Assembly (NCBI RefSeq): GCF_032401055.1
Contig: NZ_CP135529.1
Coordinates: 3,718,501-3,782,500, forward strand
Source of the DNA: Tardiphaga sp. 709
Lineage (GTDB): Bacteria > Pseudomonadota > Alphaproteobacteria > Rhizobiales > Xanthobacteraceae
Length of the DNA: 64,000 nucleotides
Direction: 5' to 3'
Below, piece after piece: positions 29,700 through 38,972 of this stretch. Under the pieces are notes generated by a model. It did no database searches. It was given only the letters and a program-made list of their open reading frames with translations, and was not told where the DNA came from. A program made the translations under genes and the position numbers. How positions within the stretch are numbered: the first letter of the stretch is position 1; each line of letters starts with the position of its first letter.

Positions 29700-29814
29700 T
29701 CTTGAATTTTCGAGCTGAAATAATGGTAGCACAGCGGCGTGTCGCATGCATGAACCTATCGAGCCATAATGGGCCGAGATGACGCGGATGCGACAATTGC
29801 ACCCGCCTGCACAG

Positions 29815-30132
29815 TCACGTTTCTGCCTCCTGCGTCTCGGAACGTTTCGTCTTTTTCTTTTTGTCGTTCGGTTTGAGAAAGTTCACACCAATCTGGTCGC
29901 CATTGACCCAGCCGAGTTCGCAGCGGCGATAGGCAAGTCCGGTTGACGAGAGCAGAAGGAAGAATTCTTTCAGGTTCAATCCTTCGACAGAACCATCGAC
30001 GGTGAGCTTGGCACCGGTCTCGGAAATATCTTCCATGATGCAGGAGCGACGCCAGGTGCCGTCGATGCCCATCATGTGCGCAGGAAAGCCGCGCTCGAAA
30101 ACGACCCGATCTCCGGCACGCCGCTCCGTCAT
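29815..30132 (-). CDS. PilZ-domain protein
   Basis: 105 residues from MTERRAGDRVVFERGF. Both c-di-GMP binding motifs are complete: RxxxR (R5-A-G-D-R9) and DxSxxG (EDISETGAKL). The chain ends in a basic, charged tail (KPNDKKKKTKRSETQEAET). A single PilZ domain suggests a small c-di-GMP effector that acts on a partner. It lies between the AmgK and MurU genes on the same strand. A CtrA-like box lies about 80 bases upstream. Confidence 0.85.
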   Translation of the reverse strand: MTERRAGDRVVFERGFPAHMMGIDGTWRRSCIMEDISETGAKLTVDGSVEGLNLKEFFLLLSSTGLAYRRCELGWVNGDQIGVNFLKPNDKKKKTKRSETQEAET

Positions 30133-30212
30133 GACACGTCCCTTGTCCAGTACGCCAAGCCCCGCACGTGCGGAGCTCAAGCGCAGGATAGAGTGTGTGC
30201 GACTAATAAGTG

Positions 30213-30228
30213 GTTAAGGAAGTGTTAG
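30213..30228 (-). promoter_or_regulatory. CtrA-like binding box upstream of the PilZ gene
   Basis: On the minus strand the sequence reads CTAA-N7-TTAAC against the CtrA consensus TTAA-N7-TTAAC, one mismatch. It overlaps the end of the tsaE/amgK gene and lies about 80 bases before the PilZ ATG. The DivL homologue is in the same cluster, and DivL acts upstream of CtrA in Caulobacter; a single box is weak evidence. Confidence 0.3.
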
Positions 30229-31763
30229 GCCCGCGGCGGTGGCACATACGCCGCATACCACTGCTGGAACGACGCCAGCGTCGGATGCGCCAGCGAACGG
30301 TTGAGATAGGTCCAGATCCGCGGCTGGTGCTTGAGATAATGCGGCTTGCCGTCGCGGCGATTGAGTCGCGCAAACGTCCCAAGCAATCGCGTATTCCGCT
30401 GAGCCGACATGATCGCATAGAGTTCGGCAAAGGCCCCAGGATCGAAGGCGGGATCTGCTGCGCGGCGCGCCTTGATGTAGCGCGTCAGCATGGTCAGCTC
30501 GAGTTGCTCGGGCACGTCGATACGCGCGTCTTGCAGCAGCGAGACGAGATCATAGGCGGCGGGGCCGAGCACCGTGTCCTGAAAGTCGATCACGCCGACC
30601 TTCTTGATGCCCTCGCGATCCTCGAGCCAGATGATATTTGGCGAATGGAAATCGCGCAGCACCCAGGTCTTCGGCGCGGCCGCGGGCTTCGCCAGGAGTT
30701 CACGCCACATCGTGACAAATTCAGTGCGAGCGTCATCGGAGAGTGGCGCGTTACGGTCCGGCAGATACCATTCCGGCATCAGGCCGATCTCGACCATCAA
30801 TGCATCCGTGTCGAAGACGGGAATGGCGTAATCGACATGCGGCAACAGCGGCAGTGTCTCCGGCAGCGTCTTGCCGTGCAGCATTGCCAGCATGTCGGTT
30901 GCTGCCTGATAGCGCTCGGCGATCGGCGCCGGCGGCTCGCCTTCGGTCACCGGCGCCGTGCCGAAATCCTCGGTGATCAGGAAACCCGCATCGAGATCGG
31001 CGTGATGGATCGCCGGCGCGGAGATCCCCTGCGCGCGCAAACCGTTCGCAATGGCGACGAACGGTCTGACGTCCTCCGCCAGATGCACCGCTGCGCTGTA
31101 GGACTTGCCGTTATAGACCGGCGCGCCATCCGGCCGCTTCGGCGCATTCATCAGGATGAAGACGTAGTCACCGCGAATCAGCCGCGCATAGGAGCGCGTC
31201 GACGCATCGCCGGCCATGCGCTGGCGCGTGGCGTCGAGATAGCGCGCTTCTTCGAGAAATTCACGCAGTGCTTTCAGGCGCAGAACGATCGATGCGGCCT
31301 TGCCGTGACCGGTGATCTCCGCCGCACGCGCCACGGAGCCCAGTGCCGGGCGATGGCTGAGCGCAATATCGATACGATCCGGCGGCAGCGTACCATCGGC
31401 GCGCTCCGGCCATTCGATCAGTGCGACCACGCCATCCGGGAGCGGTGAGAGACCGATCTCCTCGAGTTCACTCGCGTCGTTGATGCGATAGAGATCGGCG
31501 TGGATGAGAGGAAACGACGGCAGGTCGTAGCTCTGTGCCAGCGTGAAAGTCGGGCTCGGTACTTCAAGCTCGGGATCGCTGGCGAGATAGCGAATCATCG
31601 CGCGTGCCGCAGCCGTCTTGCCGGCGCCGAGATCGCCCGAGAGGGTGATGACATCGCCGGGGCTGATCAGCAGAGCGAGGTCGGCCATCAATTGCGCAGT
31701 GGCGGTCTCATTTGCGAGCGCCAGCGAAAATGTGCAGGGCTCGTTTATGATGGATTCGCTCAT
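30225..31763 (-). CDS. TsaE - AmgK fusion: t6A-tRNA ATPase plus amino-sugar kinase
   Basis: 512 residues with two enzymes in one chain. Residues 1-145 are TsaE, the ATPase of tRNA t6A synthesis (Walker A GDLGAGKT 43-50, SPTFTLAQSY 70-79, HADLYRI 88-94, IEWPER 117-122). Residues about 165-510 are an APH-fold kinase like AmgK (MAGDASTRSYARL 183-195, catalytic LRDFHSPNII 369-378, metal DFQD 393-396), which phosphorylates MurNAc/GlcNAc at C1. AmgK plus MurU form a peptidoglycan-recycling shunt. The ATG overlaps the stop of the divL-like gene by four bases. The fusion is common in alphaproteobacteria as far as I recall. Confidence 0.88.
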   Translation of the reverse strand: MSESIINEPCTFSLALANETATAQLMADLALLISPGDVITLSGDLGAGKTAAARAMIRYLASDPELEVPSPTFTLAQSYDLPSFPLIHADLYRINDASELEEIGLSPLPDGVVALIEWPERADGTLPPDRIDIALSHRPALGSVARAAEITGHGKAASIVLRLKALREFLEEARYLDATRQRMAGDASTRSYARLIRGDYVFILMNAPKRPDGAPVYNGKSYSAAVHLAEDVRPFVAIANGLRAQGISAPAIHHADLDAGFLITEDFGTAPVTEGEPPAPIAERYQAATDMLAMLHGKTLPETLPLLPHVDYAIPVFDTDALMVEIGLMPEWYLPDRNAPLSDDARTEFVTMWRELLAKPAAAPKTWVLRDFHSPNIIWLEDREGIKKVGVIDFQDTVLGPAAYDLVSLLQDARIDVPEQLELTMLTRYIKARRAADPAFDPGAFAELYAIMSAQRNTRLLGTFARLNRRDGKPHYLKHQPRIWTYLNRSLAHPTLASFQQWYAAYVPPPRA

Positions 31764-34285
31764 TCGGCGGCGTTGCGATGCGCGGTCTGGTCGATGGGGA
31801 AGTCGCAGCTGACGGTGGTGCCCTTGCCGACCGCGGAATCGACGCGGACTTTGCCGCCATGCAATTCGACGAAGGAGCGCACCAGCGACAGACCGAGGCC
31901 GGCGCCGCGATGACGCGAGCCATTGGCGTGGCTTTCGAACCAGTCGAACACCTTGTCCTTTACTTCAGGCGGAATGCCGGGGCCGCGATCCGTCACTGCG
32001 AATGTGACCGTGTGCTCCGAGCGGCGCGCCGTCAGCGTGATCGCCGAATTCTGCGGTGCGAAGCCGACCGCGTTGGCGAGCAGATTATATAGTACCTGCA
32101 CCACGCGGCTTTCGTCGCCGGTGAAGCTGCCGATGGCCGGATCGACGTCGATCTGCAGCGCGATGTGATCCTTCGCCAGTCGATCCTGAATGCCTTCGGC
32201 CGCCGCCGAGATGGTCTTGCGGATATCGATCGGGCCGAGATTCAGCGTCATCGCGCCGGCATCGATGGTGGCAAGATCCAGGATATTGTTGATGATCGCC
32301 AGCAGCGCACCGGTCGAGGTGGTGATGTAATCGAGATATTCCGCCTGCTTCGGCATCAGCGGGCCGGTGACGGGATCGCTGAGCAGATGCGCGAAGCCGA
32401 TGATCGTGGTCAGCGGCGAGCGTAGCTCGTAGGAGACGTGGTGGACGAAGTCGACCTTCATCTGGTCGGCGGTCTCCAGCGCCTCGTTGCGCTCGCGCAG
32501 AGCGCGCTCGACATTCTCGGCGTCCGAAATGTCCTGGAAGGTGAGCATGGTCGCGCCGTCGGGCAGCGGCATGGTCATGCACGCCAGCACGCTGCCGTCC
32601 TTGCGCTCGAGCTTGAGCGGAACAGACTTGCGATTGTCGATCCCGGTAATGGCACTGCGGATCGCCTGCCATGTCGGAGTGTCGTCGAACAATGGCCGGC
32701 ACCAGGTCTCGACCATTTCGATATGCGGACGCTGTTCCAGCGCTTCGTCCGACAGCTTCCACATCTTGGCGAAAGCCGGATTGAACAGTTGCGCGCGGCC
32801 GTTGCTGCCGAACACGGCGACGGCCTCGGCGAGATTGTCGAGGGTCTCGCGCTGAACGCGGATCAGGCCGTCGAAGCGCCGTGCCAGTTCAAGGCTCTCG
32901 GTGACATCGTCGAACAGATAGGTGACGCCGCCTTCGGGATTCGGCGTGGTGACGATCGAGAGCGCGCGGCCATCCGGCAGATACCAGACATCCTTATGGG
33001 CTTCGACGGCACGATAGGCTTCGTGAAGCTTGGCCTTCCAGGCGCGGAAGTCGGGCTGCTCCGGCAGTTTTCGCGCGGCACGGAGACGGTCGAGCACACT
33101 GGAGTCGTCGGGATTACCGTCGAGGAAGGTGCGGTCGAGATCCCACAGCCGACGATAGGAGTCGTTGTAGAAGGCGAGGCGGCGCTGGCCGTCGAATACG
33201 GCAACGCCCGACGACAGCTGATCGAGCGTGCGGCGATGCGCCTCGGCCATCCGCACCAGCGCAGCGCTGAGTGCCGCGGCTTCGCTGGCGTCGATGGCCA
33301 TGCCGGCGCTGCCGCTGGCGACCTTGGCGGCGTGGACGTCGAAAATACGGCGTTCACCCGAGATCACGATCGGCACGCGCGCGGCAAATGGCTGGTTGTC
33401 GTTCAGCGCACGCGCCAAACTGCTGCGGTCGTCGCTATCCAGCAGTTCCAGATTGCGACCGACCGCATCGCCCGTATCAGTCGCTTCAGTCGCACGCGCA
33501 TAGGCGGCATTGACGAAGCTCAATCGGCCATCGGCCTGTTTGGCCCAGATCGGCCATGGCGCGGCATTGGCGAAGCCGCGGAGAATCTCGGCTTCCTCAG
33601 TCAGTTCCTTGTGACGCAGCGAGACTTCGGCGAGCTCGCGGCGCAAACCGCTCAATTCGCGAATCCGGACAATGGCCTGACCGCCGATGGCGCGACCCAT
33701 CGCCTCGATGGCGCGGCCGCTCGAGGTCGTCAGATTCAGCACAAAGCCTTCGCCGGCATCGAGCAGTGCGTCGACGGCGTGATCCATCCGCAGCGCGGGT
33801 TCCGGCGGCAGCCATGTTCCGAATGCGAGAATGCGCTGCGGCTGATGCTGCTGCGGGTCCTGCGACATCATCAATGCGGTGTCGCCGGAGATATCTGGAC
33901 GGGTTTCGCCCGCAGCCCAGGCGATCAGCACCTGCGGTTCGGTGAACAGCAAGGCGCGAAAGCGGTCGGATTCAACCTGCAGCGTATGCAGCTCGGCGCG
34001 CAGCTTCGCCTCGGTCTTGGCCGAGCGAATACGATTATGCATCAACAGGATGGCGGAAACGACGGAGAAGCCGAGCACCGCTGTGGCTGTCGTCAGCGCG
34101 GCGATTTCCTGGCGATCGAGATCGAGCAGATTGGCGAGCGTCTGGGTAATGAAGGGTTCGTCGGCGGCCGACGCCGAGGAGGTGGCCAGAAGTGCAGACG
34201 CACTGATGCCGACAAGCCCGTCGCGCACGATGAAAGTGCACGACAGCAAGGTCCGACGCATCGCCGCGATCACGCCTGACATCAT
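31760..34285 (-). CDS. divL: DivL-like histidine kinase homologue with Tyr at the phospho-acceptor site
   Basis: 841 residues from the ATG at 34285 (a neighbouring ATG at 34282 and a TTG at 34294 are alternatives). Signal-like segment, membrane helix (about 63-83), then PAS domains at about 235-325, 355-465 and 485-590. The dimerisation helix reads HHVSYELRSPLTTIIGF: Tyr (codon at 32429-32431) replaces His of the usual SHELRTPL. The ATPase domain is intact: NLLANAVGFAP, DRGPGIP, GAGLGLSLV. Tyr at this place is the hallmark of Caulobacter DivL, which controls CckA-CtrA and cell polarity. Translationally coupled to tsaE/amgK. Confidence 0.85.
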   Translation of the reverse strand: MMSGVIAAMRRTLLSCTFIVRDGLVGISASALLATSSASAADEPFITQTLANLLDLDRQEIAALTTATAVLGFSVVSAILLMHNRIRSAKTEAKLRAELHTLQVESDRFRALLFTEPQVLIAWAAGETRPDISGDTALMMSQDPQQHQPQRILAFGTWLPPEPALRMDHAVDALLDAGEGFVLNLTTSSGRAIEAMGRAIGGQAIVRIRELSGLRRELAEVSLRHKELTEEAEILRGFANAAPWPIWAKQADGRLSFVNAAYARATEATDTGDAVGRNLELLDSDDRSSLARALNDNQPFAARVPIVISGERRIFDVHAAKVASGSAGMAIDASEAAALSAALVRMAEAHRRTLDQLSSGVAVFDGQRRLAFYNDSYRRLWDLDRTFLDGNPDDSSVLDRLRAARKLPEQPDFRAWKAKLHEAYRAVEAHKDVWYLPDGRALSIVTTPNPEGGVTYLFDDVTESLELARRFDGLIRVQRETLDNLAEAVAVFGSNGRAQLFNPAFAKMWKLSDEALEQRPHIEMVETWCRPLFDDTPTWQAIRSAITGIDNRKSVPLKLERKDGSVLACMTMPLPDGATMLTFQDISDAENVERALRERNEALETADQMKVDFVHHVSYELRSPLTTIIGFAHLLSDPVTGPLMPKQAEYLDYITTSTGALLAIINNILDLATIDAGAMTLNLGPIDIRKTISAAAEGIQDRLAKDHIALQIDVDPAIGSFTGDESRVVQVLYNLLANAVGFAPQNSAITLTARRSEHTVTFAVTDRGPGIPPEVKDKVFDWFESHANGSRHRGAGLGLSLVRSFVELHGGKVRVDSAVGKGTTVSCDFPIDQTAHRNAAE

Positions 34286-34454
34286 TCGCCCCAAACCGCA
34301 CGTCTTCCCGACCAGCCCCTCACCGATCGCGAATCGTTCGACAATATCCGCTTCGGGAGTCGCCGGGTAAGAGTCCAGACCGTGAACGCAGAGTCCCCGG
34401 TTAAAAAATGCGGGAGGATTTGAATCGAATTGGACGGATGCGCAGTTCCATCAG

Positions 34455-34544
34455 CCGTCGTTGCGAGCGAAGCGAAGCAATCCCGAAGGCCCCAAGCGAA
34501 GGAAGTCTGGATTGCTTCGTCGCAAGGGCTCCTCGCAATGACGG
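34455..34544. repeat. Dispersed repeat, copy 1 (TTGCGAG ... CTCGCAATGACGG)
   Basis: The ends CCGTCGTTGCGAG and CTCGCAATGACGG are inverted copies (12 of 13), with inner GCGAAGCAATCC / GGATTGCTTCG also paired. The whole 90 bases can form a long hairpin. A second copy lies at 44328-44409. It sits between the divL promoter and the end of dut and contains no gene. Confidence 0.8.
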
Positions 34545-34568
34545 TTGAGAGGACGGGTGCCGTCGCTT

Positions 34569-35033
34569 TTACCGCCCCGTCGATCCGAAGCCGCCGCTGC
34601 CGCGTTCGGTTTCGCTGAGCGCCGCGACCACCATAAGTTCCGCATGCGTGACCGGCGCGATCAACATCTGGGCGATTCGCTCGCCGCGTTTGATCGTGAA
34701 ATCCGCGGGGCCGTGATTGATCAGCAGCACGCCGATCTCGCCGCGGTAATCGGCGTCGATGGTGCCCGGTGAGTTCAGCACGGTGATGCCGTGCTTGGCG
34801 GCAAGGCCAGAGCGCGGTCGCACCTGCGCCTCATAGCCGGGCGGCAGGGCGATGGTCAGCGCGGTCGGCACCAGCGCATATTTGCCGCTCGCGAGAATCA
34901 TCGGCTGGTCCTCGGGAACTGCGGCGAGTAGATCGAGGCCGGCGGCATGCGCGGTCTGATAGGCCGGCAGCGCAAGGCCAGCGCCATGCGAGAGCTGCTG
35001 GACGTCGACCTGAACGGGGATGGCAGCGCTCAT
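34569..35033 (-). CDS. dut: Deoxyuridine 5'-triphosphate nucleotidohydrolase (dUTPase)
   Basis: 154 residues. Hydrolyses dUTP to dUMP and pyrophosphate, keeping uracil out of DNA. All five trimeric dUTPase motifs are present: [43 protein letters not shown]. The start overlaps the coaBC stop by four bases (ATGA); the coaBC-dut order is widespread. Confidence 0.97.
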   Translation of the reverse strand: MSAAIPVQVDVQQLSHGAGLALPAYQTAHAAGLDLLAAVPEDQPMILASGKYALVPTALTIALPPGYEAQVRPRSGLAAKHGITVLNSPGTIDADYRGEIGVLLINHGPADFTIKRGERIAQMLIAPVTHAELMVVAALSETERGSGGFGSTGR

Positions 35034-36490
35034 GATGGGTCTTTCGTGGATTGCGTCGATTTATTTGATGTCACTGCGTCGGCGATTCGCGCGACCAGGG
35101 TCGTCGCGACTTGTTCCTTGCTCATCGGTGCCCACGAATCAACGGCGATATCCGCGCTGTCCTTGCTGCGTGTCAGCAGATGCACGGTATTGTCGTCGCC
35201 GCCCATGATGCCGGTGGCTGGCGAGACGTCATTGGCAACGATCCAGTCGCAGCCCTTGCGTGCGATCTTGGCCTTGGCGTTGTCGATCAGGTGCTCGGTT
35301 TCGGCGGCGAAGCCGATCACCAGCGGCGGCCGATGCGCGGGGAGTTTCGAGATCGTCGCGAGAATATCGGGATTTTCCGTGAGCTGCAGCGGTGCCATCG
35401 CAGCACCGGCGGTCTTCTTCAACTTCTGCGCACCTTCGTTGACGACGCGCCAGTCGGCCACAGCCGCCGCGAAAATCGCGATATCGACCGGCAACGCGGA
35501 CTGGACCGCCGCGAGCATGTCACGCGCGGATTCGACATGCATCATCATCACGCCCGGCACCTCGTCGAGATCGACCGGGCCCGAGACGAGAATGACCTCT
35601 GCGCCGGCGGCCCGCGCGGCGGCAGCAATCGCATAGCCTTGCTTGCCGGACGAGCGATTGGCGATGTAGCGCACGGGATCGATCGGCTCATGGGTCGGGC
35701 CCGCGGTGATCAGTACGCGCTTGCCGGCCAGTGGCTTCGGCGTGGGTGGCTGCAGGAAGGTGTGAGCCGCGATCGCGATCTCGGTCGGCTCCGCCATGCG
35801 ACCGACACCGGATTCGTTGCGTTCGGCCATCTCGCCGGCATTCGGCCCGATCATCCTCACGCCGTCACGCTGCAATTGCGCGACATTGCGGCGCGTCGCG
35901 GCGTTATTCCACATCAGCGGATTCATCGCCGGCGCAATCAGGATCGGTTTGTCGGCGGCGAGCAGAATCGCAGAGGCGAGATCATCCGCATGACCATTGG
36001 CCATCTTCGCCATCAGGTCTGCGGTCGCGGGTGCGACCACGATCAAATCGCATTCGCGCGCAAGACGGATATGCCCGGCATCGAATTCGCTCTGCGGATC
36101 GAACAGGTCGGTATAGGCCCGCTCGTTGGACAGGGCGCTGGCGGCCAGCGGGGTGACGAATTGCTGCGCGGCCCGGGTGAGCACCACGCGGACGTGGATG
36201 CCGCGCTCTTTCAGCCGGCGGATCAGGTCGAGCGCTTTATAGGCGGCGATGCCGCCGCCGATGATCAGCGTGACGCGGAGCTGATCGCCGATGTATTTCA
36301 ATGGCTTGGATGGGTTTTCCGGGTTTGGCTTGTCTTGCGGAAGTCTTGCGTCAGTCTTGAGGCCGTCTTGCGACGCCTCGCGCAAAATGACCCGCACCTC
36401 GTCCTCAACCGACCGTCCGTTGCGGGCGGCACGCAGCCGCAATTCATCGCGAATGGCGTCGTCGAGCTTGCGGATCGTCAGGCTGGCCAT
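35030..36490 (-). CDS. coaBC: CoaBC with an N-terminal FitA-like ribbon-helix-helix domain
   Basis: 486 residues. Residues 1-40 ([20 protein letters not shown], then [15 protein letters not shown]) are a FitA/VapB-type RHH DNA-binding domain, joined by a Pro/Asp/Lys linker (41-63) to CoaBC. CoaC (about 70-250) makes 4'-phosphopantetheine from [19 protein letters not shown], active-site His140 in AGHIRLA, PAMN 187-190. CoaB (about 255-470) joins cysteine to phosphopantothenate: [37 protein letters not shown]. The loop that carries the catalytic Cys in E. coli CoaC reads [17 protein letters not shown], without Cys. An internal TTG start at L64 would give plain CoaBC but has no clear ribosome site. 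See the palindrome upstream. Confidence 0.9.
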   Translation of the reverse strand: MASLTIRKLDDAIRDELRLRAARNGRSVEDEVRVILREASQDGLKTDARLPQDKPNPENPSKPLKYIGDQLRVTLIIGGGIAAYKALDLIRRLKERGIHVRVVLTRAAQQFVTPLAASALSNERAYTDLFDPQSEFDAGHIRLARECDLIVVAPATADLMAKMANGHADDLASAILLAADKPILIAPAMNPLMWNNAATRRNVAQLQRDGVRMIGPNAGEMAERNESGVGRMAEPTEIAIAAHTFLQPPTPKPLAGKRVLITAGPTHEPIDPVRYIANRSSGKQGYAIAAAARAAGAEVILVSGPVDLDEVPGVMMMHVESARDMLAAVQSALPVDIAIFAAAVADWRVVNEGAQKLKKTAGAAMAPLQLTENPDILATISKLPAHRPPLVIGFAAETEHLIDNAKAKIARKGCDWIVANDVSPATGIMGGDDNTVHLLTRSKDSADIAVDSWAPMSKEQVATTLVARIADAVTSNKSTQSTKDPS

Positions 36491-36508
36491 GAGGCGTCTC
36501 GCGCTGTT

Positions 36509-36549
36509 CTGATGGCAATGCTAGCATAAAATGCCAGCACTGCAATCAG
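36509..36549 (-). promoter_or_regulatory. 41-bp palindromic operator candidate before RHH-coaBC
   Basis: 16 of 20 base pairs are symmetric about 36529. It is built of four 8-mers: TGATGGCA (36510), TGCTAGCA (36519), TGCCAGCA (36532), TGCAATCA (36541). These resemble the half-sites TGCTATCA/TGATAGCA that I recall for the gonococcal FitA antitoxin. It fills the gap between the ubiB stop and the coaBC ATG, the position expected for an operator of the RHH domain encoded next. Confidence 0.65.
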
Positions 36550-36551
36550 TT

Positions 36552-38120
36552 CTAGCGAATCGAGAGCAGGAGTCCCAGGAATGACAGGGCGATCACCCAG
36601 ACGCCAACCGTGCGCCAGCGGAGCTGCTTGGCCCGTGCCCGCGCGATGGCGGCAATGGTCGCGTCGTCGAGCCTGACGCCGTCGCGGGTCATGGTCTCCA
36701 ACTGTTCCAGCACCGTCAGCGCCCGTGTTGCCAAGGCCGGCAGACTGCCGGCGACCTTGCCGAGTTCGCCGGCGCCGGCGAGCGCACCCTGAATCTTGCC
36801 CAATGGGCCGAGATTGCGCTCGATCCATTCGCGGACGACGGGATCGGCGACCTTCCAGATGTCGAGCTTGGGATCGAAGCTTCGCGCGACGCCTTCGACC
36901 ACGACCATGGTCTTCTGCAGCAGGATCAATTCCGGCCGCGTGCGCATATCAAAGAGACCGGTGACCTCGAGCAGCAGCGTCAGCAGCTTGGCCATCGAGA
37001 TTTCTTCGGCCGTGCGATTGTGAATCGGCTCGCCGATGGCACGGATCGCCTGCGCGAAATTCTCTACTGAATGGTGGCCTGGCACATAGCCGGCCTCGAA
37101 GTGGACTTCGGCGACGCGGCGATAGTTGCGGGTGATGAAGCCCAGCAGAATCTCCGCGAGGAAGCGGCGCTCCTTCAGACCGAGCCGACCCATGATGCCG
37201 AAGTCGACGGCGACGAGGCGGCCGTCAGGATCAAGGAACAGATTGCCGGGGTGCATGTCGGCATGGAAGAAGCCGTCACGCAGCGCATGGCGCAGGAAGC
37301 TCTGGATCACCTTGCGGCCAAGGTCCGGCAGATCGACGTTGGATTCTTCCAACCCCTTGTGGTCGTTCAGTGCGATACCGTCGATCCACTCCATCGTCAG
37401 CACATTGTGCGAGGTACGATCCCAGTCCACTTCCGGCACGCGGAAATCCGAATCGTTGCGGGTGTTCTCCGCCATCTCGGAGAGTGCTGCGGCTTCGAGC
37501 CGAAGATCCATCTCCATCGCCACCGAGCGCGACATGGTGGTGATGATCTCGATCAGGCGAAGGCGCCGCGCTTCCGAAAAATGCTCTTCGGCCTTGTGGG
37601 CGACGTAAGCGAAATCGCCGAGGTCGCGGCGAAATTGTGCCGCGACATTCGGGCGCAGCACTTTCACGGCGTATGTCTTGCGGACACCGTCCTTGTCTAT
37701 CTCGGCGCGATGCACTTGCGCGATCGAGGCCGCGGCGACCGGCGGGCTGAAGCTCGCATAGAGCTGCGCCACAGGGCGTTCCAGCGAAGCGGCGACGACG
37801 CCTTCGGCCTCGGTCAGGGAGAACGGCGGCAGCCGATCCTGCAGACTTTCGAGATCGCGCGCCATGGCGACGCCGACCACGTCGGGCCGTGTCGCGAGAA
37901 ACTGCCCGAGCTTGAGATAGGCAGGTCCCAGCCGGGTCAGCGCGCGCGACAGCCGTGCGCCGGATTTCGCGCCGGGCCGCTCAATGAGCCGCGCCATGCG
38001 CAGCGCGAGCTGTCCCGGCGGCGGCACCAGCGAGGGATCGACGACGCCGAACACGCCTTCGCGCGCAAACACGAAGCCGGCGCGGGCCAGCCGCGCCATA
38101 TGATTGAGTGCGGAGATCAC
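36552..38120 (-). CDS. ubiB: UbiB, atypical kinase/ATPase for ubiquinone biosynthesis
   Basis: 522 residues, GTG start overlapping the ubiE stop (GTGA). The ABC1/ADCK fold shows the KxGQ motif ([13 protein letters not shown]), the alanine-rich loop [11 protein letters not shown] that replaces the P-loop, the catalytic segment [12 protein letters not shown] and metal [13 protein letters not shown]-terminal membrane anchor is seen ([15 protein letters not shown]). It is needed for ubiquinone synthesis, probably by extracting lipid intermediates. Operon ubiE-ubiB. Confidence 0.95.
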   Translation of the reverse strand: MISALNHMARLARAGFVFAREGVFGVVDPSLVPPPGQLALRMARLIERPGAKSGARLSRALTRLGPAYLKLGQFLATRPDVVGVAMARDLESLQDRLPPFSLTEAEGVVAASLERPVAQLYASFSPPVAAASIAQVHRAEIDKDGVRKTYAVKVLRPNVAAQFRRDLGDFAYVAHKAEEHFSEARRLRLIEIITTMSRSVAMEMDLRLEAAALSEMAENTRNDSDFRVPEVDWDRTSHNVLTMEWIDGIALNDHKGLEESNVDLPDLGRKVIQSFLRHALRDGFFHADMHPGNLFLDPDGRLVAVDFGIMGRLGLKERRFLAEILLGFITRNYRRVAEVHFEAGYVPGHHSVENFAQAIRAIGEPIHNRTAEEISMAKLLTLLLEVTGLFDMRTRPELILLQKTMVVVEGVARSFDPKLDIWKVADPVVREWIERNLGPLGKIQGALAGAGELGKVAGSLPALATRALTVLEQLETMTRDGVRLDDATIAAIARARAKQLRWRTVGVWVIALSFLGLLLSIR

Positions 38121-38887
38121 AAACGCCAGCCCGAATGCAGCGCGACGATGCCGCCCGAGAGGAGTTCGTACTTCACGCGGGAGAAGCCGGCCTCGCGGAT
38201 TATGTCGGCAAAAATGGGCGGCTTCGGAAACTTGCGGATCGATTCGACGAGATACTGATACGACTCAGAGTCGCCGGTGACCGCCTTGCCGAGCGGCGGG
38301 ATCACCTTGAACGAAAACAGGTCATAGATCTCGTCGAGGCCCGGTACGTCGACGGTCGAGAATTCGAGACAGAGAAAACGGCTGCCCGGCTTCAACACGC
38401 GATAGGCCTCAGCGAGCGCGCGGTCGATGCGCGGCACGTTGCGGATGCCGAAGGCGATCGTATAGGCGTCATAGCTCTTGTCGGCGAATGGCAACTCTTC
38501 TGCGTTGCCCTCGACGAAGGAGACCTGATGTTCGAGATGGTGGGTAATGGCGCGCTCACGGCCGACATCGAGCATGCCGGTGTTGATGTCGCAGACCGTC
38601 GCCGTGAAGCCGAGGCCGGACGCCTTGGCGGCGCGGAAGGAAATGTCGCCGGTGCCGCCGGCGACGTCGAGCAGGGCAAACGGCGCGTCGGAGCGTGGCG
38701 GGTTGAGCTGGTTAATCATCACGTCCTTCCAGACGCGATGCATGCCGCCGGACATCAGATCATTCATCAGGTCGTAGCGCCGGGCCACGCTGTGGAACAC
38801 GTCGTTCACCAGCGTCTGCTTGTCGCCCACGGGGACGTCCCTGAAGCCGAAATGGGTGGTTTCGCCCGGCTGATCCATCGTTTTCAT
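38117..38887 (-). CDS. ubiE: UbiE, demethylmenaquinone/ubiquinone C-methyltransferase
   Basis: 256 residues from [15 protein letters not shown], with GAGG eight bases upstream (alternative ATGs at 38914 and 38878). SAM-dependent C-methylation of the quinone ring. Signatures: [57 protein letters not shown], and [13 protein letters not shown] near the end, all diagnostic of UbiE/COQ5. Divergent from mutM. Confidence 0.95.
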   Translation of the reverse strand: MKTMDQPGETTHFGFRDVPVGDKQTLVNDVFHSVARRYDLMNDLMSGGMHRVWKDVMINQLNPPRSDAPFALLDVAGGTGDISFRAAKASGLGFTATVCDINTGMLDVGRERAITHHLEHQVSFVEGNAEELPFADKSYDAYTIAFGIRNVPRIDRALAEAYRVLKPGSRFLCLEFSTVDVPGLDEIYDLFSFKVIPPLGKAVTGDSESYQYLVESIRKFPKPPIFADIIREAGFSRVKYELLSGGIVALHSGWRL

Positions 38888-38972
38888 CTCAAAAGCCTCA
38901 TCGCGGCGGACCATAGCGCGCCTACGGCAATGGGGCTATCACGTCAGCCTCTCAAGGTGAATGACGTGAATC

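Noticed and set aside
36290-36490. The RHH part of coaBC as a separate toxin-antitoxin locus
   Set aside because: There is no stop codon between it and CoaBC and no PIN or other toxin gene beside it, so it is treated as a fusion.
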